DNA of 64,000 nucleotides from Myroides fluvii (GCF_009792295.1 NZ_CP039934.1:888501-952500); one strand, 5' to 3'. Positions 1 to 9,074 are shown, numbered from the stretch's first letter. Made by a program: numbers and translations. Notes: generated by a model from the letters alone, not told the origin.

Positions 1-1920
1 AAGTATAGCAAGCAATCTATTTTGAAACTCTATGCCTCACATGCTCCTTTTGGAGGAAATGTCGTAGGATTAGACGTGGCTGCTTGGCGGTACTTTGGAA
101 CCGCCCCTGAGCAACTTTCTTGGGCAGAAAGTGCAACATTAGCTGTACTGCCCAATGCGCCTAGATTGATCTATCCTGGCAAAAACCAAGAAATTCTCTT
201 AAGCAAGCGCAATGCCTTACTTAAAAAGCTCTTAGAAGCGAACAAAATCGATCAGAACACGTACGATTTAGCCCTTACCGAACCACTCCCTCAAAAGCCA
301 CATGAGTTGCCCCAACTAGCCCCTCATCTCTTGCAATATATTGCTAAAACCAATAAAGAAGAGCGTTTGGTCACTACAATTGATCACCAAGTACAACAAC
401 GCGCAAACGATATTATTTTCAATTATTACTTGCATTATAAACAAGCCGAAGTATACAATATTGCAGCACTTATTGTCGATGTAGAAAATAGAGATATTAT
501 CGCCTATATTGGCAACGCACCAACCACCACTGCGCATCAAAAAGATGTTGATATCATCCAAGCCAACAGAAGTACTGGAAGTATTTTAAAGCCCTTTCTC
601 TATGCTGCAATGCTAGATGATGCATCGCTCTTACCCCACCAATTGGTTGCGGATATACCTGTGGTAATTTCAGGTTACAAACCCACTAACTTTTCCAATA
701 GTTACGAGGGAGCCACGACGGCGAATGATGCGCTATCGCGTTCGCTGAACATTCCCTTTGTATTGATGTTACAACAGTATGGTGTTTATCGTTTTTATGA
801 CAACCTACAGCAGTTGCAATTATCATCGATCAACAAATACCCCGATCACTATGGTTTATCCTTAATCTTAGGAGGTGCTGAAAGTAGCTTATGGCAGTTA
901 ACTAGAGCATATGCTGGGATGGTGGGTACAGTCAACTATTACAACCAAGAGCAATCCTATCGCACTAAAGAGATTCAAGAATTAAATTGGAAGGCAGATT
1001 ATGTACAATCCTATGGAGAGACTTCCAAAGAAAAGACGATTTGGGGCGCAGGAGCGATTTACAACACCTTTGAGGCCTTAACAAAAGTAAATAGACCCGA
1101 AGGTGATGAAGCTTGGCAATATTACGACTCAGCCCTTAAAATTGCATGGAAGACAGGAACGAGTTTTGGAGGGCGAGATGCTTGGGCCATTGGTGTGAAC
1201 AAAAAATACGTTGTCAGCGTATGGGTAGGCAATGCCACTGGAGAAGGACGTCCTTCGATTAGCGGAGTGCGCATGGCAGGTCCGATTCTCTTTGATTTAT
1301 TCAAACTACTACCCAAGCAGAAGGATATAGCAGCACCGTTGAATGACTTAGAAGAAGTAGCTATTTGTCCTAATTCAGGTTATATCGCAGGTCCTCATTG
1401 TCCTCAAACGAAAACCGATTTGATCCCCTTTCGCGCAAAGAAAACCGCGCTTTGCCCGTATCACAAACTCATTCATTTGGATGCTAGTAAGCAATATCAG
1501 GTAAACAGCCAATGCGAAGCCATTGATCAAATTAAACCAACACCTTGGTTCATTTTACCCCCAACGATGGCTTATTTTTACAGAAAATCACATAGTGATT
1601 ACCAAGATTTACCTCCCTTTAGGGTAGACTGTTATGTGCAAGATCCACTCAAAAAAATAGAGTTCATTTACCCAAAACACGGAGAACATATTTACTTGAC
1701 CAAAAACTTTTATTCCGAATTGCAGCCTTTTGTAGCCAAGGCGAGTGCTAGTAGCGCTAACAAAACGCTGTTTTGGTACTTAAACGAACAGTATTTAGGT
1801 TCAACCCGACAATTTCACGAATTGGCTATACACGGAAAAATGGGACTTAACTACCTCTCGATTACAGACGAAGAAGGTCATACACAAACCATAGCATTCT
1901 ACCTTGAAAAACAGGAATAA
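1..1920 (+). CDS. pbpC: Penicillin-binding protein 1C, 3' part (5' end outside window)
   Basis: Bifunctional peptidoglycan synthase of the PBP1C type, acting in the periplasm. The frame is open to base 1, so the true start lies upstream and most of the glycosyltransferase (GT51) domain is missing; only its C-terminal end is seen (motif region WAESATLAVLPNAP). The transpeptidase domain is complete: SxxK as SILK at codon 194 counted from base 1, SLN near base 745, and KTGTS near base 1150. The last 90 or so residues form the small beta domain typical of the PBP1C C-terminus. It converges on the RNase G gene and both share one terminator. Family call is confident; the extent of the missing N-terminus is not visible. 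Confidence 0.93.
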   Translation, partial: KYSKQSILKLYASHAPFGGNVVGLDVAAWRYFGTAPEQLSWAESATLAVLPNAPRLIYPGKNQEILLSKRNALLKKLLEANKIDQNTYDLALTEPLPQKPHELPQLAPHLLQYIAKTNKEERLVTTIDHQVQQRANDIIFNYYLHYKQAEVYNIAALIVDVENRDIIAYIGNAPTTTAHQKDVDIIQANRSTGSILKPFLYAAMLDDASLLPHQLVADIPVVISGYKPTNFSNSYEGATTANDALSRSLNIPFVLMLQQYGVYRFYDNLQQLQLSSINKYPDHYGLSLILGGAESSLWQLTRAYAGMVGTVNYYNQEQSYRTKEIQELNWKADYVQSYGETSKEKTIWGAGAIYNTFEALTKVNRPEGDEAWQYYDSALKIAWKTGTSFGGRDAWAIGVNKKYVVSVWVGNATGEGRPSISGVRMAGPILFDLFKLLPKQKDIAAPLNDLEEVAICPNSGYIAGPHCPQTKTDLIPFRAKKTALCPYHKLIHLDASKQYQVNSQCEAIDQIKPTPWFILPPTMAYFYRKSHSDYQDLPPFRVDCYVQDPLKKIEFIYPKHGEHIYLTKNFYSELQPFVAKASASSANKTLFWYLNEQYLGSTRQFHELAIHGKMGLNYLSITDEEGHTQTIAFYLEKQE

Positions 1921-1921
1921 C

Positions 1922-1956
1922 AAAAAACCCAAAACGGTATCCGTTTTGGGTTTTTT
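1922..1956. terminator. Bidirectional intrinsic terminator
   Basis: A perfect 16-bp inverted repeat with a TAT loop, flanked by A6 and T6, so it has a U-tract on both strands. It lies between the convergent pbpC and RNase G genes and can end both transcripts. Confidence 0.9.
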
Positions 1957-1957
1957 G

Positions 1958-3523
1958 TTATTCTGATATTTCCTTTCCTTTATCATCAAAGAAATGGTAT
2001 TCTAAATACGTGTAAGCGTCACGCGGTACAATTTTGATCCATTTCCTGAACTCCATCCACCACTTCATTCTCAAGGAAGGCAATCCTTTCGTTAGATAGG
2101 CGGCCACAAAAGGGTGTGTATTCAAGATTATTTTACAAGATGGATCTCTTGCAATAATATTTTCGATTCGAGCTCTAATCTTGTCGATAACTAAGATTGG
2201 GGCTTCGATCTCACCGTGTTCATTTGGATCCTCTTCTCTAGTTTCGATTGACACTTCTGGTCGAACGCGTTGTCTAGTGATTTGGATCAATCCAAATTTA
2301 CTTGGTGGTAAAATTTTGTGTTTGGCTTTATCATCGCTCATCTCCTCCTTCAAGAAATCGTATAGTGTTTTTCTATTCTCTGGGTTCCCCATATCAATAA
2401 AATCGACCACTATAATTCCCCCCATATCTCTCAATCTCAATTGACGCGCTATTTCTGCAGCGGCAATTAAATTGACTTCAAGGGCTGTATCTTCTTGTGA
2501 CTGAGCTTTGTTTGAACGATTTCCACTATTCACATCAATGACATGTAACGCCTCCGTATGTTCTATAATCAAATAAGCACCTTTGCTCATAGAAACCGTT
2601 TTACCAAAAGAGGTTTTAATTTGGCGTTCAATACTGTATTTCTCAAAAATGGGAACTTCTCTCGATTGGTAATGCTTCACAATCGACACCTTTGCAGGAG
2701 CAATCTCTTGCAAATAGTCCTTGGTTTGATAGTACAAATCCTCATCATCTGTAATAATACCCGTAAAAGTATCATTAAAAACATCGCGTAATATTGAGGA
2801 AGCTTTATTTACTTCACCCAACACTTTCGAAGGATGATGTGCGGTTGTTAACTTTTTGCACATGCTGTTCCACTTCGACATCAAGTTGCGCAGATCTTTA
2901 TCAATCTCGCTTACCTTCATATCTTCGGCAACTGTACGCACGATTACACCAAAACCTTTGGGTTTGATGGACTGTACTAATTTCTTTAATCGTTCCTTTT
3001 CTTCTTTCGATTCGATTTTTTGCGAAATCGAGATTCGATTTGAAAAAGGCACAAGTACTACATATCTACCTGCGATTGACAATTCAGAACTAATGCGTGG
3101 TCCTTTTGTTGAAATAGGTTCTTTGACAATTTGAACAAGCAAAGATTGATTAGCACTCAACACATCCGTAATGGCACCATCTTTATCTATTTCATCTTCA
3201 AAAACAAAGTTTTCTAAGGCGAAATCTTTTAATTTACCTCCACTTACAAGTTTAGTGAACTTGAGTAGCGTTTTTAAGTTCGGTCCCAGGTCGTGATAAT
3301 GCAAAAAAGCATCTTTTTCAAAACCTACGTGCACGAACGCAGCATTTAATCCGGGAACGGGTTTTCTAATTTTAGCGATAAAAATATCCCCCACTTGAAA
3401 ACCATTACCTTCATCAGCTTCACGCTCTCTGTGTAGTTCAATTAGTTTTCCATCTTTTAATAAGGCAAAATCTACTGTATCAGAATTCGACCTAATAATT
3501 AGCTCTTTATTCACACTGTACAT
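1958..3523 (-). CDS. rng: Ribonuclease G/E family endoribonuclease
   Basis: Single-strand-specific endoribonuclease for rRNA maturation and mRNA turnover in the cytoplasm. The 521-residue length fits RNase G rather than RNase E. An S1-like RNA-binding domain lies near the N-terminus (GDIFIAKIRKPVPGLNAAFV region), followed by the DNase-I-like catalytic domain with the metal-binding motifs DVNSGNR and VDFIDM and the conserved ITRQRVRPE segment. No CPxC zinc-link motif of RNase E is seen. The small basic-protein gene and HU lie upstream in the same direction, the usual arrangement in Flavobacteriia. The start chosen is the first ATG of the conserved N-terminus (MYSVNKEL). Confidence 0.94.
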   Translation of the reverse strand: MYSVNKELIIRSNSDTVDFALLKDGKLIELHREREADEGNGFQVGDIFIAKIRKPVPGLNAAFVHVGFEKDAFLHYHDLGPNLKTLLKFTKLVSGGKLKDFALENFVFEDEIDKDGAITDVLSANQSLLVQIVKEPISTKGPRISSELSIAGRYVVLVPFSNRISISQKIESKEEKERLKKLVQSIKPKGFGVIVRTVAEDMKVSEIDKDLRNLMSKWNSMCKKLTTAHHPSKVLGEVNKASSILRDVFNDTFTGIITDDEDLYYQTKDYLQEIAPAKVSIVKHYQSREVPIFEKYSIERQIKTSFGKTVSMSKGAYLIIEHTEALHVIDVNSGNRSNKAQSQEDTALEVNLIAAAEIARQLRLRDMGGIIVVDFIDMGNPENRKTLYDFLKEEMSDDKAKHKILPPSKFGLIQITRQRVRPEVSIETREEDPNEHGEIEAPILVIDKIRARIENIIARDPSCKIILNTHPFVAAYLTKGLPSLRMKWWMEFRKWIKIVPRDAYTYLEYHFFDDKGKEISE

Positions 3524-3702
3524 TTTTATCCATACTCATTCATTACACTGTTTTGGTTATTTGGAACATCCTTTTCAAAACAAAATGAGTTTGTATAGAT
3601 GGATTAAACATTATTTTAAAAGCGAGTTTACACTCGTTTATTCGTTCTTCAACTTGATAAGATACCTATCAATGAGCGTATTTTAAAATTTCTTAGAAAA
3701 GA

Positions 3703-3727
3703 AAAAAGTAGTATTAAACTACTTTTT
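3703..3727 (-). terminator. Intrinsic terminator overlapping the end of the small basic-protein gene
   Basis: A 10-bp stem (3703-3712 with 3718-3727) around a 5-base loop, followed on the minus strand by a run of T. The stem includes the last codons and stop of the 30-residue gene, so it probably separates that gene from rng. Confidence 0.7.
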
Positions 3728-3811
3728 CTTTTTGTGACGGTTAGCTCTCGCTCTTTTTTTACGCTTATGCGTTGCTACCTTATGTCTTTTTCTTTTTTTA
3801 CCACTTGGCAT
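3719..3811 (-). CDS. Tiny Lys/Arg-rich basic protein, 30 aa
   Basis: The minus strand reads MPSGKKRKRHKVATHKRKKR followed by ARANRHKKKK and a TAG stop. More than half of the residues are Lys, Arg or His, with no acidic residue, which suggests an RNA- or ribosome-binding peptide. I recall near-identical small proteins beside HU and RNase G genes across Bacteroidota, usually labelled hypothetical; assignment to a named ribosomal protein would be a guess. It begins 28 bases below the HU stop and overlaps a terminator at its 3' end. It is too short for many gene callers. Confidence 0.82.
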   Translation of the reverse strand: MPSGKKRKRHKVATHKRKKRARANRHKKKK

Positions 3812-3838
3812 AATGTGTGTAATTTAGAGATTAATAAA

Positions 3839-4135
3839 TTATTTTACTTTTACTTCTGTGTTTGACTTTACACCTTCTACAAACACTTTAGCTGGTTTAA
3901 ATGCAGGAATGTTGTGAGCTGGAATTCTAATTGTTGTGTTTTTAGAAATGTTTCTTCCAGTTTTCTCAGCTCTTGTTTTGATGATAAAACTTCCAAAACC
4001 TCTTAAATACACATTTTCACCTGTTTCTAACGACGCTTTTACTTCATCCATAAAAGATTCTACTGTCGCTTGAACGTCACCTTTCTCAAGCCCTAATTTC
4101 TCTGAAATTTTAGCTACAATGTCCGCTTTAGTCAT
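3839..4135 (-). CDS. HU/IHF-family DNA-binding protein
   Basis: Small nucleoid protein of 98 residues that bends and compacts DNA. The N-terminal helical dimer part (MTKADIVAKISEKLGL) is followed by the beta-arm with GFGSF and the conserved RNISKNTTIRIPA segment whose proline intercalates into DNA. The C-terminus (VEGVKSNTEVKVK) is slightly extended and basic. It has its own promoter directly upstream and probably cotranscribes the 30-residue basic protein. Whether it behaves as HU or as IHF cannot be told from sequence alone. Confidence 0.93.
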   Translation of the reverse strand: MTKADIVAKISEKLGLEKGDVQATVESFMDEVKASLETGENVYLRGFGSFIIKTRAEKTGRNISKNTTIRIPAHNIPAFKPAKVFVEGVKSNTEVKVK

Positions 4136-4182
4136 TTTAGATATTAATTATATTTGTTGTTGTCCGTTTTTTTTAGAGTGTG

Positions 4183-4214
4183 CAAATATATTAATTTATA
4201 ATCCAATAATTCAA
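4183..4214 (-). promoter_or_regulatory. Bacteroidota-type promoter for the HU gene
   Basis: On the minus strand a TATATTTG -7 box (4183-4190) follows a TTG (4212-4214) with a 21-base spacer, close to the TTG-N(19-20)-TAnnTTTG consensus. It lies about 50 bases upstream of the HU ATG. Confidence 0.5.
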
Positions 4215-4247
4215 TCTTAATCGATTAAAATTTAAATATATATCGTT

Positions 4248-4255
4248 TATTTTTG
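4248..4255 (+). promoter_or_regulatory. -7 box upstream of mutY
   Basis: TATTTTTG matches TAnnTTTG and ends 20 bases before the mutY ATG. The -33 position shows TTA instead of TTG, so the match is partial. The box is back to back with the HU promoter. Confidence 0.4.
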
Positions 4256-4274
4256 CCCCTCACACATTTTAATC

Positions 4275-5309
4275 ATGATTTTCTCTAACAAACTAATAGC
4301 TTGGTACTTAGACAACAAACGCTTTTTACCCTGGCGTGAAACAAAAGATCCTTATTACATTTGGCTATCAGAAATTATACTTCAACAGACGCGCGTAGCG
4401 CAAGGATTACCCTATTTTGAGGCTTTTAAACAGACTTATCCTACTGTTTTCGATCTTGCAAATGCCCAAGAAAATGATGTTTTACTACTCTGGCAAGGTT
4501 TAGGTTACTATAGCCGCGCGCGCAATTTACACGCAACAGCCCAAAAAGTAGCCTATGAACTAAATGGACAATTCCCAACAACTTATAAAGAACTACTCAC
4601 CTTAAAAGGCGTTGGCGAATACACCGCAGCTGCAATAGCCTCTATTGCTTATGATGAAGTCGTTCCTGTTGTTGATGGAAATGTTTTTCGAGTTCTCGCA
4701 CGAATTTACGGAATTACATCTGATATATCTACTCAAAGAACAAAAAAAGAATTTCAGCAAGTAGCCGCTGGCCTTATTTCAAAAAAACAGCCTGCTATTT
4801 TCAACCAAGCCATCATGGATTTTGGCGCCATTCAATGCACACCCAAAGGGACGAATTGCACTCCGTGTCCCTTCATAACCACCTGTGTAGCATTTCAGAC
4901 CAATCAAGTGGACAAGCTACCAGTGAAACTCAGTAAAACGAAAGTTAAGAATCGCTACATGGATTTCTTGATTTACCTAGATGCAGATGGAAATACCCTA
5001 TTGGAACAACGCACAAAAAAGGACATTTGGCAAAATCTATATCAATTCCCGGTGGTGGATCGCTTTGAGGACACTGTTATTGACCCAACAAAACACATAC
5101 AAAACCAACAACTGCCACAAGCAATTTCACAAGTAGAATGCCTGACAACGGATGTAATCATCCATCAGCTATCACATCAAAAACTGCACATTCACTTTTG
5201 GCTGATTAAAACCAATCAAACCTTGAGAAATGCCACCCCTTGGAGCGAATTAAATAAATTTGGTTTTCCAATTGTAATTCATAACTTTATTCAATCCTTA
5301 ACCGTATAA
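4275..5309 (+). CDS. mutY: A/G-specific adenine DNA glycosylase MutY
   Basis: Removes adenine mispaired with 8-oxoguanine, preventing G:C to T:A mutation. The HhH-GPD fold is visible: the catalytic Glu in LSEIILQQTRV (about residue 35), the helix-hairpin-helix LKGVGEYTAAAIAS, and the catalytic Asp in VPVVDGNVFRVLARI. Four cysteines spaced C-x6-C-x2-C-x5-C (188, 195, 198, 204) bind a 4Fe-4S cluster. The remaining 130 residues form the NUDIX-like domain that reads 8-oxoG. At 344 residues it is full length. It starts 11 bases before ssb and is probably cotranscribed with ssb and gldD. Confidence 0.95.
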   Translation: MIFSNKLIAWYLDNKRFLPWRETKDPYYIWLSEIILQQTRVAQGLPYFEAFKQTYPTVFDLANAQENDVLLLWQGLGYYSRARNLHATAQKVAYELNGQFPTTYKELLTLKGVGEYTAAAIASIAYDEVVPVVDGNVFRVLARIYGITSDISTQRTKKEFQQVAAGLISKKQPAIFNQAIMDFGAIQCTPKGTNCTPCPFITTCVAFQTNQVDKLPVKLSKTKVKNRYMDFLIYLDADGNTLLEQRTKKDIWQNLYQFPVVDRFEDTVIDPTKHIQNQQLPQAISQVECLTTDVIIHQLSHQKLHIHFWLIKTNQTLRNATPWSELNKFGFPIVIHNFIQSLTV

Positions 5310-5320
5310 TTTTTCCACTT

Positions 5321-5761
5321 ATGCATGGCACATTAAACAAAGTTACCCTTATTGGCCACCTAGGCGAAAGTGTTAAAATACACTATTTTGAAAATGGCAA
5401 TTGCATCGGACGCTTTCCTTTAGCTACCAATGAGGTTTACATTAACAAGTCCACGAATGAGCGCATCACGTCAACCGAATGGCACAATATTGTCGTTCGC
5501 AATAAACAAGCGGAAATTTGCGAAAAACACCTTTCCAAAGGAGATCGCGTCTACGTAGAAGGGCGAATTCGCACAAGACAATGGAATACAGAAGAGGGGA
5601 TACAAAAGCAAATTGTAGAAATTATTGTAACCGAATTCATGTTCTTGGACACCAAGAAAGAGATTGACAAAACGGCTACACCAGAAGAAATAGAACGCAA
5701 AAAGGCCATTGACAGCTTCACTATACCAGGAGAAAACAACAGCGATAATTTGCCTTTTTAA
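5321..5761 (+). CDS. ssb: Single-stranded DNA-binding protein
   Basis: OB-fold protein that coats ssDNA in replication and repair. The N-terminus MHGTLNKVTLIGHLGESVKI and the segment TEWHNIVVRNKQAEICEKHL followed by KGDRVYVEGRIRTRQW are typical of SSB. The acidic tail ends in SDNLPF, a version of the interaction tip DDDIPF. Length is 146 residues. It sits between mutY and gldD, a conserved gene order in Flavobacteriaceae. Confidence 0.94.
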   Translation: MHGTLNKVTLIGHLGESVKIHYFENGNCIGRFPLATNEVYINKSTNERITSTEWHNIVVRNKQAEICEKHLSKGDRVYVEGRIRTRQWNTEEGIQKQIVEIIVTEFMFLDTKKEIDKTATPEEIERKKAIDSFTIPGENNSDNLPF

Positions 5762-5782
5762 TCGGATAAGTAAATAAACTAT

Positions 5783-6367
5783 ATGTTCCAAAAAACATTT
5801 GCCCTTTATGGCACAGCCTTTTTAGGCGCATTGCTAGTACTAGGTTCTTGCAAAAAAGAAACAACACCAAAACCTAATGCGTATCTAGCACTTCAATATC
5901 CTCAAGCAGAATATCAAACCTACGAAAATTCGCATCATCACTTTGCGTTTGATTTAAACAAAAATGCATCGGTAAAAGAAACAAAGTCAACGGCCTTTGA
6001 AGTACACTACCCTCAAATGAAAGCAACTGTTTTCATGAATTACAAAACGGTAGACAACAATTTGGATGCGTTGCTCAAAGATGCCCAAAAACTGACCTAC
6101 GAGCATTTCATCAAAGCCGATGAGATTATAGAGCAACCTTATCTCAACGAAAAAGACCGCGTTTACGGCATGTTTTATCACGTAGGAGGCAATGCCGCAA
6201 CGAATGTACAATTCTACGCCACTGATAGCGTCAAGAACTTCGTTGTAGCTTCTTTGTATTTTTATGCGAAACCAAACTTTGACTCCATCCTTCCCGCCAG
6301 CCATTACATCCAACAGGATATGCGAAAAATGCTAGAATCGCTGCGTTGGGAGCAAACGAACAAATAA
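5783..6367 (+). CDS. gldD: Gliding-motility lipoprotein GldD homologue
   Basis: Predicted lipoprotein with lipobox LGSC (Cys23). The body, with segments YPQAEYQTYENSHHHFAFDL and YGMFYHVGGNAATNVQFYAT, matches GldD, a protein needed for gliding and type IX secretion in Flavobacterium. The 194-residue length fits the family. In F. johnsoniae the neighbour gldE lies between ssb and gldD; here only 21 bases separate them, so gldE is absent from this position. The gene ends in a bidirectional terminator shared with the next, convergent gene. Confidence 0.9.
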   Translation: MFQKTFALYGTAFLGALLVLGSCKKETTPKPNAYLALQYPQAEYQTYENSHHHFAFDLNKNASVKETKSTAFEVHYPQMKATVFMNYKTVDNNLDALLKDAQKLTYEHFIKADEIIEQPYLNEKDRVYGMFYHVGGNAATNVQFYATDSVKNFVVASLYFYAKPNFDSILPASHYIQQDMRKMLESLRWEQTNK

Positions 6368-6401
6368 AAAAAAACTCGATCTAAATGATCGAGTTTTTTT
6401 T
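6367..6401. terminator. Bidirectional intrinsic terminator
   Basis: Stem of 15 bp (A8 plus ACTCGATC-type arm) with a TAAAT loop and T8 on both strands. It separates gldD from the convergent metal-binding lipoprotein gene. Confidence 0.88.
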
Positions 6402-6413
6402 ATTCCATCGCTA

Positions 6414-6803
6414 TTAAAGCGCTTTAACTTCTAAATTTTCTACGGTATAACTGCCATTTGCAATCTTTTGAACCGTTTGCGTTAACGATTCTCCATTTTG
6501 CTTCGCATCGTCAAATACAACCGTAGCTGTTTTACTTTCAAAATCAACCGCAGCTTCTTTCACACCTTGCAATCCCGATAATTTTCCTTCAATCATTTTT
6601 GCACATCCCAAAGCACAAGTCATTCCTTCAATTTGAAAGGTAGCTTGTTCCATGTTTCCCGCCACTTCATTCGTCTCTGTTGCAGTTGTTTCTACTTGCT
6701 CTACAGTTTCTACTTGCGCTGCTTCTTTTTTAGTTTCGCTTTTACATCCTACTAAAAAAACTCCTCCTAATAAGGCAACTAATCCCAGTTTTACTATTTT
6801 CAT
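6414..6803 (-). CDS. Lipoprotein with heavy-metal-associated (HMA) domain
   Basis: N-terminal lipobox LVGC (Cys20), then a Glu/Thr-rich linker of about 35 residues, then an HMA-like ferredoxin fold from about residue 52. The metal motif is GMTCALGC (Cys63 and Cys67), a CxxxC spacing instead of the common CxxC of copper chaperones. Related CxxxC versions occur in Bacteroidota, so I treat this as a family trait. It probably sits in the periplasm or on a membrane and binds a soft metal ion; the metal is unknown. No transporter is next to it. Confidence 0.8.
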   Translation of the reverse strand: MKIVKLGLVALLGGVFLVGCKSETKKEAAQVETVEQVETTATETNEVAGNMEQATFQIEGMTCALGCAKMIEGKLSGLQGVKEAAVDFESKTATVVFDDAKQNGESLTQTVQKIANGSYTVENLEVKAL

Positions 6804-6962
6804 CTTGTTGTATATTAATGCTTTGATTATTCAATTCTCTTATTCGAAACAAAAATACAAAAAAATAAATCCCTCCCTCCTTCTAATTCACTCTTTTTGT
6901 TTTGAGAATCAACACCCTTATACTTTTTCATTTACCTACAACATCTTGTTTTTGTCGTAGAC

Positions 6963-6996
6963 AAAAAAAGTCGCTATTCAAGGTGAATAGCGACTT
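6963..6996 (-). terminator. Intrinsic terminator of the M16 peptidase operon
   Basis: A 13-bp perfect stem (6968-6980 with 6984-6996) with a 3-base loop and T7 on the minus strand, 33 bases below the stop of the second peptidase gene. Confidence 0.88.
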
Positions 6997-7028
6997 CTCA
7001 AAAGAATTATAATTAATTTTAAAAAAGA

Positions 7029-9074
7029 TTATTTAAAATCCGCATCCGAAACTCCTTCGTTAACTTTAATTTCTTTGATTTTCATTTCGATTTCAATACC
7101 GACATTCATCGCTTGAACGAATGGAAATTTGATTCCTTTTACTTCTTTGTACTCAGAATAATTAACTACTTGTTGCATTTTTTGCCCCATTTGTTCTACT
7201 TCTTGAACTACAGCAATTTTTAACCCTGTTGTTGTGTCATAATAGCTTGTTGTGTTCCCTACTTTCACTCCATACGCATCAACACCATTGATTGCTTCGA
7301 TTCCAGTTAACACAGCTGTTGCATCTGCTTTTAGCTCTCCAAATGGAACTGCTTCAGCTTGTGCATCTTTCAATTCTTGTCCTGTGATATCCGTTTTCTG
7401 CCCTTGCACAACTGCATACCCCATTTTTGGTGTAATCACTTGCTTAGACATTACCGCACCCATCATTTTTTGTTCGGATGATAAAAAGCCATCTTTTACT
7501 TTATTCACCATTTCCAATTTCATTCCTTGCACTTCAGCTTCACTAGTAATCAACAAGGATTTCACTGCTTTTACTTTCGCATCCCCTCCAATAGCTTGAA
7601 TGTAATTAGCTAAAACAGTCTGCACTGTAACTCCTGCAGGTACTTCTTTTTTGAAAACTGGTTTTTCTACTGCATTTGCCTCTTTGTCATAGAAGAACAT
7701 CGGTTTGTTTAATCCTTCTAATCCTGCAACTACATCCGCTCCTTTTCCAACAACTACAATGCGCATATTGTCTTTTAAGAAATACTTTTGCGCTGCTTTT
7801 TGAATATCTGCTGCTGTTACTGCGTTAATGCCTTTGATGTAATTTTCATAGAAATTAGCAGGCAATTTATGTAACTCTTTATTTAAAGCATAACGCGCTA
7901 CTGTTTCTGGTTTTTGGATTTCCATTACAAAGTTCCCGATATACTTCGCTTTTGCCATTTTCAACTCTTCATCTTTCACTAAAGTTGTACGCATCAAGTC
8001 GATTTCCTTGATAAATTCCGTTACTGCACTATCCGTTACAACATTTCGAACAGAAGCACTCGCTCTAAATTTACCTGGGTATTTACGCGCAGTACTGATT
8101 GAAGAATAAGCGCCATACGTCCATCCATGTGCCTCACGTAAGTTCAAGAACAGACGCCCTTCACCACCACCTCCTAAGATTTGATTGGCTAAGATTGCAG
8201 CAAAATAATCCGAGTCTGTCATTTTTAAATCCACTTCGCTAATCAACGCAATCTCCGATTGCACTGCATTGGGCATATTAACGAAATCAATTTGCGTTTT
8301 TGCTACATTTTTATTGGTTGTAGCTTCAGCAAAAGTAGTTGCTGATTTTTTCCAATTATTGAACAACGACTTCACCGCTTTTTCGGTTTTCTTGTAATCT
8401 ACATCTCCAACAACAACTAAGTAAGCGCTGTTTGGTGTAAAGTACTTCGCATAATATTCTTGCACATCTGCCAACGTAACATTCGAAACCGTAGCTTCTG
8501 TTTCAAACTCCCCAGCTGCCGTATTTTTACCGTATAACAAGGCATCTTCTACGCGACTTGCAACTGCAGATACACTTTTTTCACTCGTTTTTAACGATTC
8601 GATTACTTGGGCTTTTGCTTTGTCAAATTCTTCTTGTGTAATGACAGAATTCAATGCTCCATCAGCCAATAAACCTAAAATCGTTTCATTGTATTTAGAC
8701 AATCCACTTGCAAACGCACCACTGGACGCAAAACGAACATTTGCCCCTAAGAAATCAATTTCGTCATTGAATTTCTCTTTGGACATTTTTTTGGTTTGAT
8801 TCCCTAATACTTGAGATAAAATTGACGTTACCCCAGCTTTGTCTCCTTCAGCAACCAACGGATTATCGATGGTTAACGTATAAGATACTTGCGGTAATTT
8901 ATGATTGGGAACAACCAATACTTTTAATCCATTCTTTAATACAAATGAAGTAGGTTGCCCTACGTGAACTGTTGGTACAGGTCCTGAAACAGGTTGTTTT
9001 CTATCTTGTGCTTGTAATTGAGCAGCCGTTAAAGCAAAAGCTAAACTCGCTGCATATAGGTATACTTTTTTCAT
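7029..9074 (-). CDS. M16-family peptidase-like protein, catalytic motif absent
   Basis: Secreted protein with a signal peptide (MKKVYLYAASLAFALTAAQL ending in QAQ). Two M16-type domains are recognisable (LKNGLKVLVVPNHKLPQVSY and later PNSAYLVVVGDVDYKKTEKA). Where an active subunit has HxxEH this protein reads SILSQ, so it is probably the non-catalytic partner of the peptidase encoded just upstream. About 220 extra residues at the C-terminus form a further domain rich in beta strands. I chose the ATG at 9074 because it starts the signal peptide; an earlier ATG at 9095 overlaps the upstream stop by one base and adds seven residues. Confidence 0.88.
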   Translation of the reverse strand: MKKVYLYAASLAFALTAAQLQAQDRKQPVSGPVPTVHVGQPTSFVLKNGLKVLVVPNHKLPQVSYTLTIDNPLVAEGDKAGVTSILSQVLGNQTKKMSKEKFNDEIDFLGANVRFASSGAFASGLSKYNETILGLLADGALNSVITQEEFDKAKAQVIESLKTSEKSVSAVASRVEDALLYGKNTAAGEFETEATVSNVTLADVQEYYAKYFTPNSAYLVVVGDVDYKKTEKAVKSLFNNWKKSATTFAEATTNKNVAKTQIDFVNMPNAVQSEIALISEVDLKMTDSDYFAAILANQILGGGGEGRLFLNLREAHGWTYGAYSSISTARKYPGKFRASASVRNVVTDSAVTEFIKEIDLMRTTLVKDEELKMAKAKYIGNFVMEIQKPETVARYALNKELHKLPANFYENYIKGINAVTAADIQKAAQKYFLKDNMRIVVVGKGADVVAGLEGLNKPMFFYDKEANAVEKPVFKKEVPAGVTVQTVLANYIQAIGGDAKVKAVKSLLITSEAEVQGMKLEMVNKVKDGFLSSEQKMMGAVMSKQVITPKMGYAVVQGQKTDITGQELKDAQAEAVPFGELKADATAVLTGIEAINGVDAYGVKVGNTTSYYDTTTGLKIAVVQEVEQMGQKMQQVVNYSEYKEVKGIKFPFVQAMNVGIEIEMKIKEIKVNEGVSDADFK

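Noticed and set aside
7029..9074. Active zinc peptidase
   Set aside because: The HxxEH site is replaced by SILSQ, so only the upstream partner can be catalytic.
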